NCBI RefSeq assembly: GCF_001552275.1
Contig: NZ_BCQW01000014.1
Coordinates: forward strand, 19,440-83,439
Reading direction: 5' to 3'
DNA: 64,000 nt
From: Amphibacillus sediminis NBRC 103570
GTDB lineage: Bacteria > Bacillota > Bacilli > Bacillales > Amphibacillaceae
The notes below the pieces were generated by a model, which saw only the letters and a program-made list of their open reading frames with translations, was not told where the DNA came from and did no database searches. Position numbers and translations under genes: made by a program. Shown here one piece after another: positions 38,030 through 47,238 of the stretch. Every line of letters begins with the position of its first letter. Position 1 is the first letter of the stretch.

Positions 38030-38617
38030 TTAATTAAATAAAGCCTGTTTTTGTTTAATCCAAGGCTTTAGCTTAACAAACAACGGAATAAACAAAGTCG
38101 ATATGATCAAGCACTTGATTAAGTTAAATGGGACGATACCAACAAGAATTGTAGACAGCATCGCTTGGCTCGACATATCTCCCCATCCCATAATAGCACT
38201 ATAGATAGGTAACAAGACAAAGTAATTTAAGAAGCCCATTGAAATAACCATAATCAGAGCCCCTATCACCAAACCTGGTATGAGGCTTTTATTTCCTTTA
38301 AAACGATGATAGAAAAGTGCAACTGGTACAACAAAGGTTACACCAGCAACAAAATTACCTAATACGCCAACTGGATCAGCAGCGCCAGTAAAGATTAAAT
38401 AGAGAACGTTTTTGATTAGTTGGACAATAACACCAGCCATTGGTGAGAATATTAATGCCGCAAGCAAGGTAGGAACATCACCAAAATCAACCTTTAAGTA
38501 AGGTGGTAAAAAAGGTAATGGAAAATTTAAAAATAATAGTACCATGGCAATGGTGCCGAATAATGATAAAATAATCAGTTTTAATAGTTGTGAAGATCGT
38601 GTTGTTCGCTTGTTCAT
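38030..38617 (-). CDS. ribU: Riboflavin ECF transporter S component RibU
   Basis: A 195-residue membrane protein with five to six segments, of the RibU/YpaA family: LFLNFPLPFLPPYLKVDFGDVPTLLAALIFSP is the characteristic N-terminal region that shapes the riboflavin pocket. It captures riboflavin and works with the shared ECF ATPases and T subunit encoded elsewhere. Start ATG 38617 follows AAGGAGGAATAAGT. Controlled by the FMN riboswitch at 39055-39186, with an unusually long leader that holds a DR1 copy. Confidence 0.93.
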   Translation of the reverse strand: MNKRTTRSSQLLKLIILSLFGTIAMVLLFLNFPLPFLPPYLKVDFGDVPTLLAALIFSPMAGVIVQLIKNVLYLIFTGAADPVGVLGNFVAGVTFVVPVALFYHRFKGNKSLIPGLVIGALIMVISMGFLNYFVLLPIYSAIMGWGDMSSQAMLSTILVGIVPFNLIKCLIISTLFIPLFVKLKPWIKQKQALFN

Positions 38618-38745
38618 ACTTATTCCTCCTTCATCTTTCGTCAAATCTAACTGCCGGGCTAACAAGCTTTCCCGTCAGATCGAAACGACCTTTGTACCGA
38701 TTCTAATCTTACCTTGATGAAGGGAGAGTAACCTTATCTCTTGCA

Positions 38746-38974
38746 AAAAGTGAAACTTCGTTCAGTGGGGGGGCGACGCATAGAATTGTTAGTGCAGACG
38801 TTGCGAACTAGTCAGCTTTCCTATCCCCCACTAACGTTAGTTAAACCAATCGGCCGTTACTGGCTGTTGGATCTCCTACTATAACGTGTTCACTTATTTC
38901 TTGTAGCGGGAGGCTTACAAAAGCTCTTCGATGTGGCGAGTAAACGCAGCCCCAGCCAGTTCCACTGCGATAAA
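38746..38974 (+). repeat. DR1 copy 12 (in the ribU leader)
   Basis: Nearly full length; inner arm of domain I shortened (GCGAACTAGTCAGC) and several substitutions. It lies between the riboswitch terminator and the ribU start, so it is transcribed whenever ribU is. Confidence 0.9.
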
Positions 38975-38977
38975 ATA

Positions 38978-39015
38978 AAGAAATCCTAAAGCAATGGGGC
39001 TTTAGGATTTTAAAA
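38978..39015 (-). terminator. Riboswitch terminator in the ribU leader
   Basis: AAATCCTAAAGC pairs with GCTTTAGGATTT, then CTTTATTTT on the minus strand. Placed 40 nt after the FMN aptamer: the expression platform. Confidence 0.85.
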
Positions 39016-39054
39016 GACATCAAGAAATAAACGGTGAGCTACACCAGTTACTCT

Positions 39055-39186
39055 TATCTTCTCCCATCCAGACTTTAACTGTCGGTCCCGGATTCACACC
39101 AGGTCCACCGCTTTACAGCGGGTCACGGACTTACAACCCAAAAGGCTGATTACCGTCGGTCGGGAATTACACCCTGCCCCGAAGAT
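39055..39186 (-). promoter_or_regulatory. FMN riboswitch (RFN element)
   Basis: Minus strand: ATCTTCGGGGCAGGGTG, CCCGACCGACGGT, AAGTCCGTGACCCG, GGTGGACCTGGTG, CCGGGACCGACAGT and CTGGATGGGAGAAGAT, all conserved parts of the RFN element in order. Binding of FMN should favour the following terminator and switch off ribU. Confidence 0.97.
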
Positions 39187-39209
39187 TGAATCGATATTTA
39201 ATTATTTAT

Positions 39210-39238
39210 AGTATAGTATAGACTTTTATGTTTGTGAA
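39210..39238 (-). promoter_or_regulatory. Promoter of ribU
   Basis: TTCACA (39233-39238), 17 bp, TATACT (39210-39215), minus strand, about 25 bp before the FMN aptamer. Confidence 0.7.
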
Positions 39239-39308
39239 GGATTTTGCTTGAACTTTTTTCACAAGTTCACAGAATTGCCTTATATCGACTGAATCAAGCT
39301 TTTATCCA

Positions 39309-40373
39309 CTAATCCTGTAACGGATTTAAACACTCCTTACCCGTCATAGTCGAAATCATCTCGACAAGTAAATCAATTTCCTCATTTATATCCTTAAGAC
39401 TCACTGTCTCAACTGGTGAATGCATATAACGTAATGGAAGAGAAACTAAGCCAACTGGAACACCTTGACCTGTGAGACGCATTTTATCTGCATCCGTTCC
39501 CGTCATTCTTGGTGTAAGCTCATATTGAAGCTCAAGATTCAATTTCTTAGCTGCAGATTCTAATAGTGTATTGATTTTCCGATTGATCGGTGCTCCTTTA
39601 GCCAAAACTGGTCCATGTTCTAATTTAATATCCCCATATTTGTTACGATTGACGGTTGGATAATCAGTAGCAAAGGTCACATCACAGGCAATTGCCATGG
39701 TGGGACAGATTCCCGCTGCCGCAAAATAGGCACCTCCCATATTGGTTTCCTCATTAACTGTACTTGCTGCATAGACACCTACCTGTAATTTCTTTTTAGC
39801 AAGCTTCCGAATCACTTCTGCAACAATGAATGCACCTGTCCGATTATCGAGGCCACGCCCTGATAGATAGCGTTCCATCAACAGTTCAGGGCGACGGTCA
39901 TAGACAGCTAAGTCACCAATTTGAACGTACTGCTCAATTTCTGCTTTTGTTTTTGCACCACAATCAATGAATAAATCCGCAACATCGAAGTCACCTTTTA
40001 TCCCTCCATGATGTTGAGCGTTCACACCGATCACACCAGGCAATTCCTTGTTATTGTAACCTAATACCTTAACACGCATCCCTACTGCTGCTTTTGGGTT
40101 AATTCCACCCATCTTATCAAAAAACAAGAAGCCATTTTCATCAATACGATTAATAACTAAAGCTATTTCATCACAATGTCCAGCCAGTAAAACTTTAAAT
40201 TCAGCGTCTTTGTTTAATACAGCAATGGCATTCCCTGCGTTATCTGTTATTATATCATCCGCAAATGCTTCAACATATTGCATCCATTTCTTCTGAATTG
40301 CCATCTCCATACTGGAAGGCGAAGGTGTTTGAAGTAATTCAAGCAAAAATTCTTGATTGTCTAATCTTGTCAT
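39309..40373 (-). CDS. M42 family metallopeptidase (endoglucanase/aminopeptidase type)
   Basis: A 354-residue M42 enzyme, cytoplasmic. Metal and catalytic motifs: LLAGHCDEIALVI, SGRGLDNRTGAFIV, ASTVNEETNMGGAYFA, IACDVTFATD, and RMTGTDADKMRLTGQGVPVGLVS with YMHSPVE. Compared with YtoP it has Cys after the first metal His, and NEETNMGG in place of QEEVGLRG, where family members usually have EE-G. Likely a di- or oligopeptide aminopeptidase. Single gene, divergent from the K+ channel gene. Confidence 0.88.
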   Translation of the reverse strand: MTRLDNQEFLLELLQTPSPSSMEMAIQKKWMQYVEAFADDIITDNAGNAIAVLNKDAEFKVLLAGHCDEIALVINRIDENGFLFFDKMGGINPKAAVGMRVKVLGYNNKELPGVIGVNAQHHGGIKGDFDVADLFIDCGAKTKAEIEQYVQIGDLAVYDRRPELLMERYLSGRGLDNRTGAFIVAEVIRKLAKKKLQVGVYAASTVNEETNMGGAYFAAAGICPTMAIACDVTFATDYPTVNRNKYGDIKLEHGPVLAKGAPINRKINTLLESAAKKLNLELQYELTPRMTGTDADKMRLTGQGVPVGLVSLPLRYMHSPVETVSLKDINEEIDLLVEMISTMTGKECLNPLQD

Positions 40374-40537
40374 TCATTTCATTCCTCTCTTTCATAAAAC
40401 ATTATCACTATTTTTTAGGGAAATACTATAAATGCGTGTTCAAAAACTACCCAATAAAAAAATACCGTTTTAAACGACGTTTCAAAATAGGCTAATGCGT
40501 TTAACGTTTTGAACAATTATCGAAAAATCAGATAAGG

Positions 40538-41305
40538 ATGATGATTCAATTGATCACACGCCTCAAGTCTTATTATTTCCAGTTACCTATATTACTTAAA
40601 ATTTTCGCAATTGGCTTAACCATCTTTAGCATATTCGGCTGGTTAATTCATCTGCTTGAACCAACTGTTTTTCCGACCGTTTTCGATGGTATTTGGTGGG
40701 CATTAGTTACAGGAGCAACAGTTGGATATGGTGATTTTGTCCCACATACCTTGCTTGGACGACTTTTAGCATTTGGCCTTATTTTAACTGGTGGTGGAGC
40801 AATTACCTTTTATATGGCCATGGTATCAGCAAGTACAATTAAATATGAGAAAAGACGAATAGCTGGGAAAACCGATTTTAATGGCAGTCAGCATCTCGTG
40901 GTCATTGGCTGGAACGAACGTTCAAGACAACTTATAACAAGAATACACCAAGCTGAGCCAGATTTAGCTATCGTATTGATTGACCAAACATTCTCCAAGC
41001 TACCAGCAAAGTATAGTTACCTTCATTTTATTAAAGGGGATCCCACGATTGAACCGACAATCTCCGCTGCTAATGGTCAAGTGGCTACTGCTGCAATTAT
41101 CACAGCAGACCCTGGTAAAGATGAACGGTTAGCTGATCAAGCCAGTATCCTGACGACTATTGCTTTGAGGGGCTGTAATCCAACACTAACCATCACAACA
41201 GAGATTCTCACAGCGGATCAAGTCATAAACGCAAAACACGCTGGTGCGACAAAGATAATTGAAACCAATAAGGTCTTAGCTGAACTTTTCCAACAAGAGC
41301 TATGA
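40538..41305 (+). CDS. yugO: Potassium channel protein YugO-like
   Basis: A 255-residue two-helix K+ channel: inner and outer helices around the pore loop with selectivity filter TVGYGD at residues 61-66, then a cytoplasmic RCK/TrkA-N domain (HLVVIGWNERSRQL as Rossmann start, acid in VLIDQT). YugO-type channels mediate K+ release used in biofilm electrical signalling in B. subtilis. The start is uncertain: ATG 40538, ATG 40541 or TTG 40550 all follow AAGGATG. Confidence 0.9.
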   Translation: MMIQLITRLKSYYFQLPILLKIFAIGLTIFSIFGWLIHLLEPTVFPTVFDGIWWALVTGATVGYGDFVPHTLLGRLLAFGLILTGGGAITFYMAMVSASTIKYEKRRIAGKTDFNGSQHLVVIGWNERSRQLITRIHQAEPDLAIVLIDQTFSKLPAKYSYLHFIKGDPTIEPTISAANGQVATAAIITADPGKDERLADQASILTTIALRGCNPTLTITTEILTADQVINAKHAGATKIIETNKVLAELFQQEL

Positions 41306-41399
41306 TCGCTTTTTAGCTATATCTTACTTTAGTATGTTCTTTTTGATCAAAAGAAGTATTTGAAAAATGTCTGACCTTTCTTATCTTTTAGGATCTTAT

Positions 41400-41439
41400 C
41401 AAAAAGAGGCTAATAATGGGTATAGCCATCATAAGCCTC
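41400..41439 (-). terminator. Terminator after pgi
   Basis: GAGGCTTATGATGG pairs with CCATTATTAGCCTC, then TTTTTG, minus strand. Confidence 0.88.
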
Positions 41440-41447
41440 CTTCTTAA

Positions 41448-42794
41448 TTATAAGCGTTTTTCTAATTCTTCTTTTTCCTTTTCAAAACCTGGTTTCCCAA
41501 GTAATGCAAACATATTTTTCTTGTATGCCTCTACACCTGGCTGATCAAACGGATTAACACCAAGTAAGTAACCACTAATGGCACATGCCTTTTCAAAGAA
41601 ATACACGATATAACCAAATGTGTAGGCATCTAATTTCGGCAAGTGGACAATTAAGTTCGGTACTTGACCGTCCGTATGAGCAAGCATCGTTCCTTGGTAG
41701 GCTTTTTCATTAACAAAATTAACGGTCTCACCTGCAAGATAATTTAAGCCATCAAGATCAAGATCTTCCTTCTCTAAGGTAATGTCATGCTTAGGTGCTT
41801 CAACGTGTAAAACTGTTTCAAAAATATCACGGCGACCTTCTTGAACATATTGACCTAATGAATGAAGGTCTGTTGAGAAGTTAGCGGATGAAGGATAAAT
41901 TCCTTTAAAGTCTTTTCCTTCACTTTCACCAAATAATTGCTTCCACCATTCTGCAAAATATTGTAGTGCAGGCTCATAGTTAATGAGCATTTCAATCGTT
42001 TTGCCTTTGTTGTGTAAAATATTTCGAACAGCTGCATATTGGTAAGCAGGGTTTTTAGATAAGTCAGCTTCACTTAGCTCAACCTGAGCTTTTGCGGCCC
42101 CTGTCATCATTGTGTCAATATCCACACCGCTTACAGCTATTGGAAGCAACCCAACAGCAGTTAGCACTGAATAACGTCCACCAACATCATCTGGGATAAC
42201 AAAGCTTTCGTAACCTTGTTCAACGGCTAATGTTTTTAAAGCACCTTTAGCTTGGTCGGTTGTAGCATAAATACGTTGTCTTGCTTCCTCTACACCATAT
42301 TTATCTTCCAAGAACTTACGGAAAATACGAAAGGCAATAGCAGGCTCTGTTGTGGTACCACTTTTTGAAATAACGTTAATTGAAACATCTTTGTCTTCTA
42401 ATAAGTCAAACAGATCTTTCATATAAGTGGAACTAATGCTGTTCCCAACAAAGATAACCTGTGGTGTTTGACGCTTGTCCTTAGGCAAAATATTATAAAA
42501 AGAATGATTTAACATCTCAATTGCAGCACGAGCTCCTAGATAAGAACCGCCAATACCGATTACGAGTAAAATATCTGAATCAGCCTTAATCTTTTCAGCC
42601 GATTTTTTGATCCGTGCAAACTCTTCTTTATCATATTGTTCTGGGAGATCAACCCAACCAAGGAAGTCATTCCCTGCACCCGTTTTATTATGTATCATAT
42701 CATGCGCTAATTTGACAGGCTCTTTCAAATAATCCAGTTCATGCTGGCTAAAGAAGTCTAAAGCTTTGTCGTATTCAAAACGTACATGTGTCAT
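41448..42794 (-). CDS. pgi: Glucose-6-phosphate isomerase
   Basis: A 448-residue Pgi of the short Bacillus type. [20 protein letters not shown] and [14 protein letters not shown] (sugar-phosphate binding), [19 protein letters not shown] and [18 protein letters not shown] (catalytic Glu/His region) are intact. Interconverts glucose-6-P and fructose-6-P in glycolysis. Strong RBS TTGGAGG. Neighbours yugO, yuzA and yugI match the B. subtilis yug cluster. Confidence 0.98.
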   Translation of the reverse strand: MTHVRFEYDKALDFFSQHELDYLKEPVKLAHDMIHNKTGAGNDFLGWVDLPEQYDKEEFARIKKSAEKIKADSDILLVIGIGGSYLGARAAIEMLNHSFYNILPKDKRQTPQVIFVGNSISSTYMKDLFDLLEDKDVSINVISKSGTTTEPAIAFRIFRKFLEDKYGVEEARQRIYATTDQAKGALKTLAVEQGYESFVIPDDVGGRYSVLTAVGLLPIAVSGVDIDTMMTGAAKAQVELSEADLSKNPAYQYAAVRNILHNKGKTIEMLINYEPALQYFAEWWKQLFGESEGKDFKGIYPSSANFSTDLHSLGQYVQEGRRDIFETVLHVEAPKHDITLEKEDLDLDGLNYLAGETVNFVNEKAYQGTMLAHTDGQVPNLIVHLPKLDAYTFGYIVYFFEKACAISGYLLGVNPFDQPGVEAYKKNMFALLGKPGFEKEKEELEKRL

Positions 42795-42990
42795 GTGACA
42801 ACCTCCAATTTTTAAAAATTATCTATCCTTTTAAAGATACCTAATACGGTCAGTTAAATCAAGTAAGAACTACAAAAAGGACCGATTAGCATATGAGTTT
42901 AAAGGCGGAAATCAGACAGATTCCTGATGAATATTTTTGCTTGAATTGCCTAAACTAAAAGCGCAAGACATAAATATGAGGAGGATGACC

Positions 42991-43230
42991 ATGAATGCAC
43001 TTGAAAGAACTGCACTTGTGTTAATTATCATTGGTGCAATAAATTGGGGTTTAATTGGTTTATTTCAATTTGATTTGGTTGCTGCTATCTTTGGCGGTGG
43101 CTTACAATCAGGTGCTTTTGCAAGATTCATCTACACCCTTGTTGGTATTAGTGGTTTAATTTGCTTAAGTATTTTATTTAAACCAAATCAAGAACTCGAA
43201 GAAGAACACTCCTATCAACCACAAAGCTAA
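42991..43230 (+). CDS. yuzA: DUF378 small membrane protein YuzA
   Basis: A 79-residue DUF378 protein: two membrane segments with the family motif IGAINWGLIGLFQFDLVAAIFG and a short polar tail. Start ATG 42991 follows GAGGAGG by 6 bases; the open frame continues 18 codons upstream without a site. Function unknown. Confidence 0.9.
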   Translation: MNALERTALVLIIIGAINWGLIGLFQFDLVAAIFGGGLQSGAFARFIYTLVGISGLICLSILFKPNQELEEEHSYQPQS

Positions 43231-43390
43231 ACTCTAACTCCTATCTAATTAAGCAAAAAGGCAGCGATAACATTAGCGTTATCCTGCCTCTCTCCTTTTC
43301 ACCACAAAGTCAATTAACATTAACCCAAAAATCACCTTCTCCATCTAGGGTCTATGAAGCAGCTCTATGGAAATCACCTCTACATAGTCT

Positions 43391-43424
43391 AAAATGAGGA
43401 TAAGCCAAGGCTTATCCTCATGAT
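43391..43424 (-). terminator. Terminator after yugI
   Basis: ATGAGGATAAGCC pairs perfectly with GGCTTATCCTCAT, then TTTAG. A second stem GGCAG.GATAAC/GTTATC.TGCC at about 43261-43290 with TTTTT on the minus strand could back it up, and may also end yuzA. Confidence 0.8.
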
Positions 43425-43438
43425 TGGACAATTTCATT

Positions 43439-43807
43439 TTATTTTTTTTGTTCAGATTGTTTAAGCCATTCATTCAGTTTATCTTTTAACGTATTAAAGC
43501 CTTGTTCAGACTGCGCTGCCTTTGGCTGCTTTGGTTTCTTTGGCTCTGTCGTTGACTTAGGTGGTTCTTCTGTTGCACGAATCGATAAAGAATATTTGTT
43601 TGCCTCTTCATCGATTGAAAGGATTTTTACCTTAACTTCATCACCAACTGCTAGAAAATCATTGATCTCTTTCACAAATCCATGTGTAACTTCTGAAATA
43701 TGAACCAATCCTTGAACTTGATCATCTAATGCTACAAATGCACCATATGGCTGCACACCTGTTACCTTTCCTGTTAAAATCTGTCCTTCTGTAAATTTCT
43801 CTGACAT
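43439..43807 (-). CDS. yugI: S1 RNA-binding protein YugI (general stress protein 13)
   Basis: A 122-residue protein: one S1 domain (about residues 5-75; GKVTGVQPYGAFVALDDQVQGLVHIS) and a Lys/Pro/Gln-rich tail. YugI-type proteins bind RNA or ribosomes. Preceded by a usable RBS (AGGAGTT). Single gene with its own terminator. Confidence 0.9.
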   Translation of the reverse strand: MSEKFTEGQILTGKVTGVQPYGAFVALDDQVQGLVHISEVTHGFVKEINDFLAVGDEVKVKILSIDEEANKYSLSIRATEEPPKSTTEPKKPKQPKAAQSEQGFNTLKDKLNEWLKQSEQKK

Positions 43808-43929
43808 AATAACAACTCCTATTCTTTATTGACAAATCGAAACCCATTTCTTCTGGTCATTGATTCACCGATACATTTTATACACAATTATTAATTTTAG
43901 CATAGCCTTACTTAACTATACAAGTAAAA

Positions 43930-44140
43930 ATAAAGTGAAACTCGTTCAGCGGGGGTTTCGACGAATAATTGCGACACGACGTCGCGACTTAGTCAGCTCT
44001 CCCCCCATTGAACGTTAGTTGAACCAATCGGGCCGTCACTGGCTGTTGAGTCTCCCACTTTATTTCTTGAAGCGGGAGGCTTACAAAAGCCCTTCGATGA
44101 GGCGAGTAATCGCAGCCCCAGCCAGTTACGCTGCGATAAA
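43930..44140 (+). repeat. DR1 copy 13 (internal deletions)
   Basis: Both domains present; the arm of domain I is shortened (GACGAATAATTGCGACACG) and the loop of the CTCCCACTT/AAGCGGGAG hairpin in domain II has lost about 17 bases. Ends 91 bp before patB. Confidence 0.9.
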
Positions 44141-44230
44141 TGTACCTGACAATTATCGCGATTACTACAACAATATGATATAATGCAAAATTAAACGAAC
44201 ACACTTTTAAAAAGGAGCCAAAGAGTATAT

Positions 44231-45403
44231 ATGCAGACATTTGAACAGTTACCTAATCGAAAGCAAACACGTTCAGTGAAGTGGGATATGACAGAGAAAT
44301 TGTTTGGTTCTAAAGATGTCCAACCTATGTGGGTTGCTGATATGGATTTGGAAATAGCAAAGCCTATAAAAGAAGCTCTGATTAACCGTGTTGATCATGG
44401 TGTTTTTGGCTATACCTTTACCGATCAGCAATTGAATCTGACGATTGCTGAGTGGCTTTACCAACGACATGGATGGAAAATTAATCCTGATTGGATTGTT
44501 TATAGTCCTGGTGTTTTAACAACAATACATATGGCTGTTATCACTCAAACAGTACCTGATGATAAAATTGTCATTCAAACACCGGTTTATCCACCTTTTC
44601 ATAGTATTGTTAAAAGTCATCAACGACAGCTTATAGAAAATCCGCTCATATACCAGGATGGTAAATATAAGATTGACTTTGAAGATTTAGAACAAAGCTT
44701 TGCATCAGGTGCAAAAGCGATGATCTTATGTAGTCCACATAACCCTGTAGGGCGAGTCTGGTCAAAGGATGAGCTGCTGCAAATTAGTCAATTAGCAGAA
44801 AAATATAATGTACTTATTATTTCTGATGAGATACATGCAGATCTTATCTATAAGGAATCAACCCATATCCCGATTAGTTCCCTTAATGAACAGATCAATG
44901 ACCAGACGATAACGTGCTTTTCACCAACAAAAACATTTAATTTAGCTGGTTTACAGGTTTCCTATGCAATTATCCCTAACGAATCGCTCCGACTCAAGAT
45001 TAACAATGCATTTAAACAATATGGCATATCCGAACCCAATACCCTTGGTTTTACTGCTCTTGAGGCGGCTTATCAGCATGGAACTAAATGGCTCGAGCAA
45101 CTGATACAACTTCTTCATCAAAATAGAGAGCTAGTAGAACGGAGCTTTAGAAATCGATCTGAAATTACGCCTATTCATGCTCAAGGGACTTATTTAATTT
45201 GGTTAGATTGCACGGAAATGAAACTAGAGCATGAAGCATTGGTCTCGTTTATGGCTAAAGAAGCTAAGATTGGTTTAAACGATGGTATATCGTTTGGCGC
45301 GAATGGAAAAGGGTTTATGCGTATGAATATTGCTAGTCCAACAAGCTATGTGGAAGCAGGCGTACAGAAGATTATTGCAGCATTGGACCGGTTAGCAAAT
45401 TAA
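44231..45403 (+). CDS. patB: Cystathionine β-lyase / aminotransferase PatB (MalY family)
   Basis: A 390-residue PLP enzyme, fold type I. PMWVADMDLEIAKPI and HGVFGYTF at the N-terminus are typical of the MalY/PatB group; the PLP lysine is in FSPTKTFNLAG, with the Asp in IISDEIHADL holding the ring nitrogen. PatB cleaves cystathionine and cysteine conjugates to thiol, pyruvate and ammonia. RBS AAAGGAG is somewhat far (14 bases). Single gene; DR1 copies on both sides. Confidence 0.93.
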   Translation: MQTFEQLPNRKQTRSVKWDMTEKLFGSKDVQPMWVADMDLEIAKPIKEALINRVDHGVFGYTFTDQQLNLTIAEWLYQRHGWKINPDWIVYSPGVLTTIHMAVITQTVPDDKIVIQTPVYPPFHSIVKSHQRQLIENPLIYQDGKYKIDFEDLEQSFASGAKAMILCSPHNPVGRVWSKDELLQISQLAEKYNVLIISDEIHADLIYKESTHIPISSLNEQINDQTITCFSPTKTFNLAGLQVSYAIIPNESLRLKINNAFKQYGISEPNTLGFTALEAAYQHGTKWLEQLIQLLHQNRELVERSFRNRSEITPIHAQGTYLIWLDCTEMKLEHEALVSFMAKEAKIGLNDGISFGANGKGFMRMNIASPTSYVEAGVQKIIAALDRLAN

Positions 45404-45415
45404 AGCAAACGTATT

Positions 45416-45664
45416 ATAAAGTGAAACTTCGTTCAGTGGGGGCGACGCATAGGATGTGCTCGTGCAGACGTTGCGACACGACGTCGCAAACTTAGTCAAT
45501 CACCTCTCCCCCACTGAACGTTAGTTGAACTAGTCAAGCCGTTACTGGCTGTTGGATCTCCCACTTAGGCACGACGTGTTCCCTTATTTCTTGTTGTGGG
45601 AGGCTTACAAAAGCCCTTCGATAGGGCGAGTAATCGCAGCCCCAGACAGTTACACAGCGATAAA
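45416..45664 (+). repeat. DR1 copy 14 (full length, best preserved)
   Basis: The cleanest full copy: left stem CGTTCAGTGGGG/CCCCCACTGAACG, inner hairpin TTGCGAC-ACGAC-GTCGCAA, domain II with the CTCCCACTT, GGCTT-ACAA-AAGCC and GGGCGAGTAATCGCAGCCC hairpins. Starts 13 bp after the patB stop and ends 22 bp before the ptsH terminator. Confidence 0.95.
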
Positions 45665-45685
45665 ATCAAATGAGCTGACAATAAT

Positions 45686-45722
45686 AAAAGCAAGTGAACT
45701 AATACATCATCCACTTGCTTTT
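45686..45722. terminator. Terminator after ptsH
   Basis: AAAAGCAAGTG pairs with CACTTGCTTTT; symmetric, so could serve both directions. Confidence 0.88.
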
Positions 45723-45733
45723 ACCCTTGCTAA

Positions 45734-45997
45734 TTATTCACCTAAATGTTCACGAATCGTTTCAGTAATACCAGCCATTGCTTGGTCTTCATCTGCACCT
45801 TCTACAGTAATCTTAATTTGTGCCCCTTTAGGTACACCTAATGACATGACACCCATAATTGATTTCAAGTTAACTGATTTTCCGTTATAATGCATTTCGA
45901 CGTGTGATTCGTACTGCCCTGCCTTGTTAACAAGCAAAGTAGCCGGACGTGCATGAATACCTGTATCATCAGTAATTGTAAATGTTTGTTCTTTCAT
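45734..45997 (-). CDS. ptsH: Phosphocarrier protein HPr (orphan locus)
   Basis: An 87-residue HPr with both regulatory sites: His15 in GIHARPAT (phosphorylated by enzyme I) and Ser46 in [12 protein letters not shown] (phosphorylated by HPr kinase). Having His15 it is not Crh, the regulatory-only paralogue. No ptsI follows, unlike the usual ptsHI operon. HPr passes phosphate to sugar EIIA domains and, as HPr-Ser-P, assists CcpA. Strong RBS GTAGGAGGAG. Confidence 0.95.
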   Translation of the reverse strand: MKEQTFTITDDTGIHARPATLLVNKAGQYESHVEMHYNGKSVNLKSIMGVMSLGVPKGAQIKITVEGADEDQAMAGITETIREHLGE

Positions 45998-46123
45998 TTT
46001 AACTCCTCCTACCTATTTTTCCGATTTTTTAACTATTCCGGTTATCTAAAATTAAGATGGATTAGCTAACTATAGTTATTATATACGAAATTTTAAATGG
46101 AATAAATAGAAATCAACACAATA

Positions 46124-46137
46124 TATAAACGTTTCCA
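46124..46137. promoter_or_regulatory. Possible cre (CcpA) site
   Basis: TATAAACGTTTCCA matches the cre consensus TGWAANCGNTNWCA at 12 of 14 positions. Lies between divergent ptsH and deoD. Confidence 0.4.
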
Positions 46138-46267
46138 TTATTTTTTTTACAATTGAAAAACTACCTGCCAATTAGATGAGATAGAAAAATTATATTTGTG
46201 TTCTAAAAATGATTATGATAACTTAGCATTATATTAATGTTTTTTACTGTAAGAGGAGGATGTATTA

Positions 46268-46975
46268 ATGAGTACACATATCGGTGCTGTTAAAGGAGAT
46301 ATTGCAGATAAAATTCTTTTACCAGGTGATCCGCTTCGGGCAAAATATATAGCCGAAAATTTCTTAGATGATGCTGTTTGCTATAATGAAGTAAGAGGCA
46401 TGTATGGCTTTACCGGTACATATAAAGGTCAACGACTTTCCGTTCAAGGGACAGGCATGGGGGTTCCTTCGATTTCAATCTATGTTAATGAACTTATTCA
46501 AGAATATGATGTCCAAAAATTGATTCGTGTTGGTACTTGTGGTGCTATTCAACAAGACGTTAAGGTTCGTGACGTGATCCTGGCTCAAAGTGCTACCACT
46601 GATTCTCAAATTAATCGTATGGTTTTTGGTGGAATAGACTATGCACCAACGGCACATTTTGAGCTATTAAAACATGCCTATGATTCTGGTAAGGAGAAAG
46701 GGCTTAACTTAAGAGTCGGTAATGTCTTTACAAGCGATAGTTTTTACCGCGATAATGGTTTAGAGCTGCTTAAAAAGCTAGCAAGTTACCAAGTACTTGC
46801 AGTTGAAATGGAGGCAACAGCACTTTATACCTTAGCAGCTAAATATAATCGCCAAGCGCTTGCTGTTTTAACCGTATCGGATCACATTCTAACAGGTGAA
46901 GAGACAAGTGCCGAAGAACGCCAAACAACATTTAATGATATGATTGAGGTAGCATTAGAAGCTGCTATTAAATAA
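46268..46975 (+). CDS. deoD: Purine nucleoside phosphorylase DeoD
   Basis: A 235-residue hexameric-type [20 protein letters not shown] (phosphate site), [26 protein letters not shown], and the nucleoside-binding [12 protein letters not shown] and VSDHILTGE with the catalytic Asp. Cleaves purine nucleosides with phosphate for salvage. RBS AGAGGAGG. Single gene with its own terminator. Confidence 0.97.
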   Translation: MSTHIGAVKGDIADKILLPGDPLRAKYIAENFLDDAVCYNEVRGMYGFTGTYKGQRLSVQGTGMGVPSISIYVNELIQEYDVQKLIRVGTCGAIQQDVKVRDVILAQSATTDSQINRMVFGGIDYAPTAHFELLKHAYDSGKEKGLNLRVGNVFTSDSFYRDNGLELLKKLASYQVLAVEMEATALYTLAAKYNRQALAVLTVSDHILTGEETSAEERQTTFNDMIEVALEAAIK

Positions 46976-47067
46976 TTAGATTTGGACAAAGTGTCAATGA
47001 GCACTTCTGGTTCTATGTTGTCCAAAAAATCAAGAGCAACGATATACACATACAAAATTAAAAAGTC

Positions 47068-47106
47068 GTCGACATGGCATACCTGGTCATGTCGACATTT
47101 TGTTTT
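47068..47106 (+). terminator. Terminator after deoD
   Basis: GTCGACATG pairs with CATGTCGAC, then ATTTTGTTTT. About 90 bp after the stop codon. Confidence 0.85.
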
Positions 47107-47176
47107 GACAAAGCCTAGCTTCCTTACGAGTGAGTTCTTTTGTTCACCATTTTTCTATCTTTTTCACCAAAGTCAC

Positions 47177-47221
47177 TTTACACAAAAGTAATGTTAACCT
47201 ATAATTATAAAAGTTAACATT
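47177..47221 (+). promoter_or_regulatory. Promoter and BirA-like operator of bioY
   Basis: TTTACA (47177-47182), 17 bp, TATAAT (47200-47205). A 9-bp perfect inverted repeat AATGTTAAC-N14-GTTAACATT at 47190-47221 encloses the -10. This is the form of Gram-positive BirA operators, so bioY should be repressed when biotin is plentiful. Confidence 0.8.
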
Positions 47222-47238
47222 CTAAGAGGGGGATAATG

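Noticed and set aside
46982..47191. 69-codon open frame after deoD
   Set aside because: Contains the deoD terminator hairpin and most of the bioY -35 region, and lacks a ribosome site.
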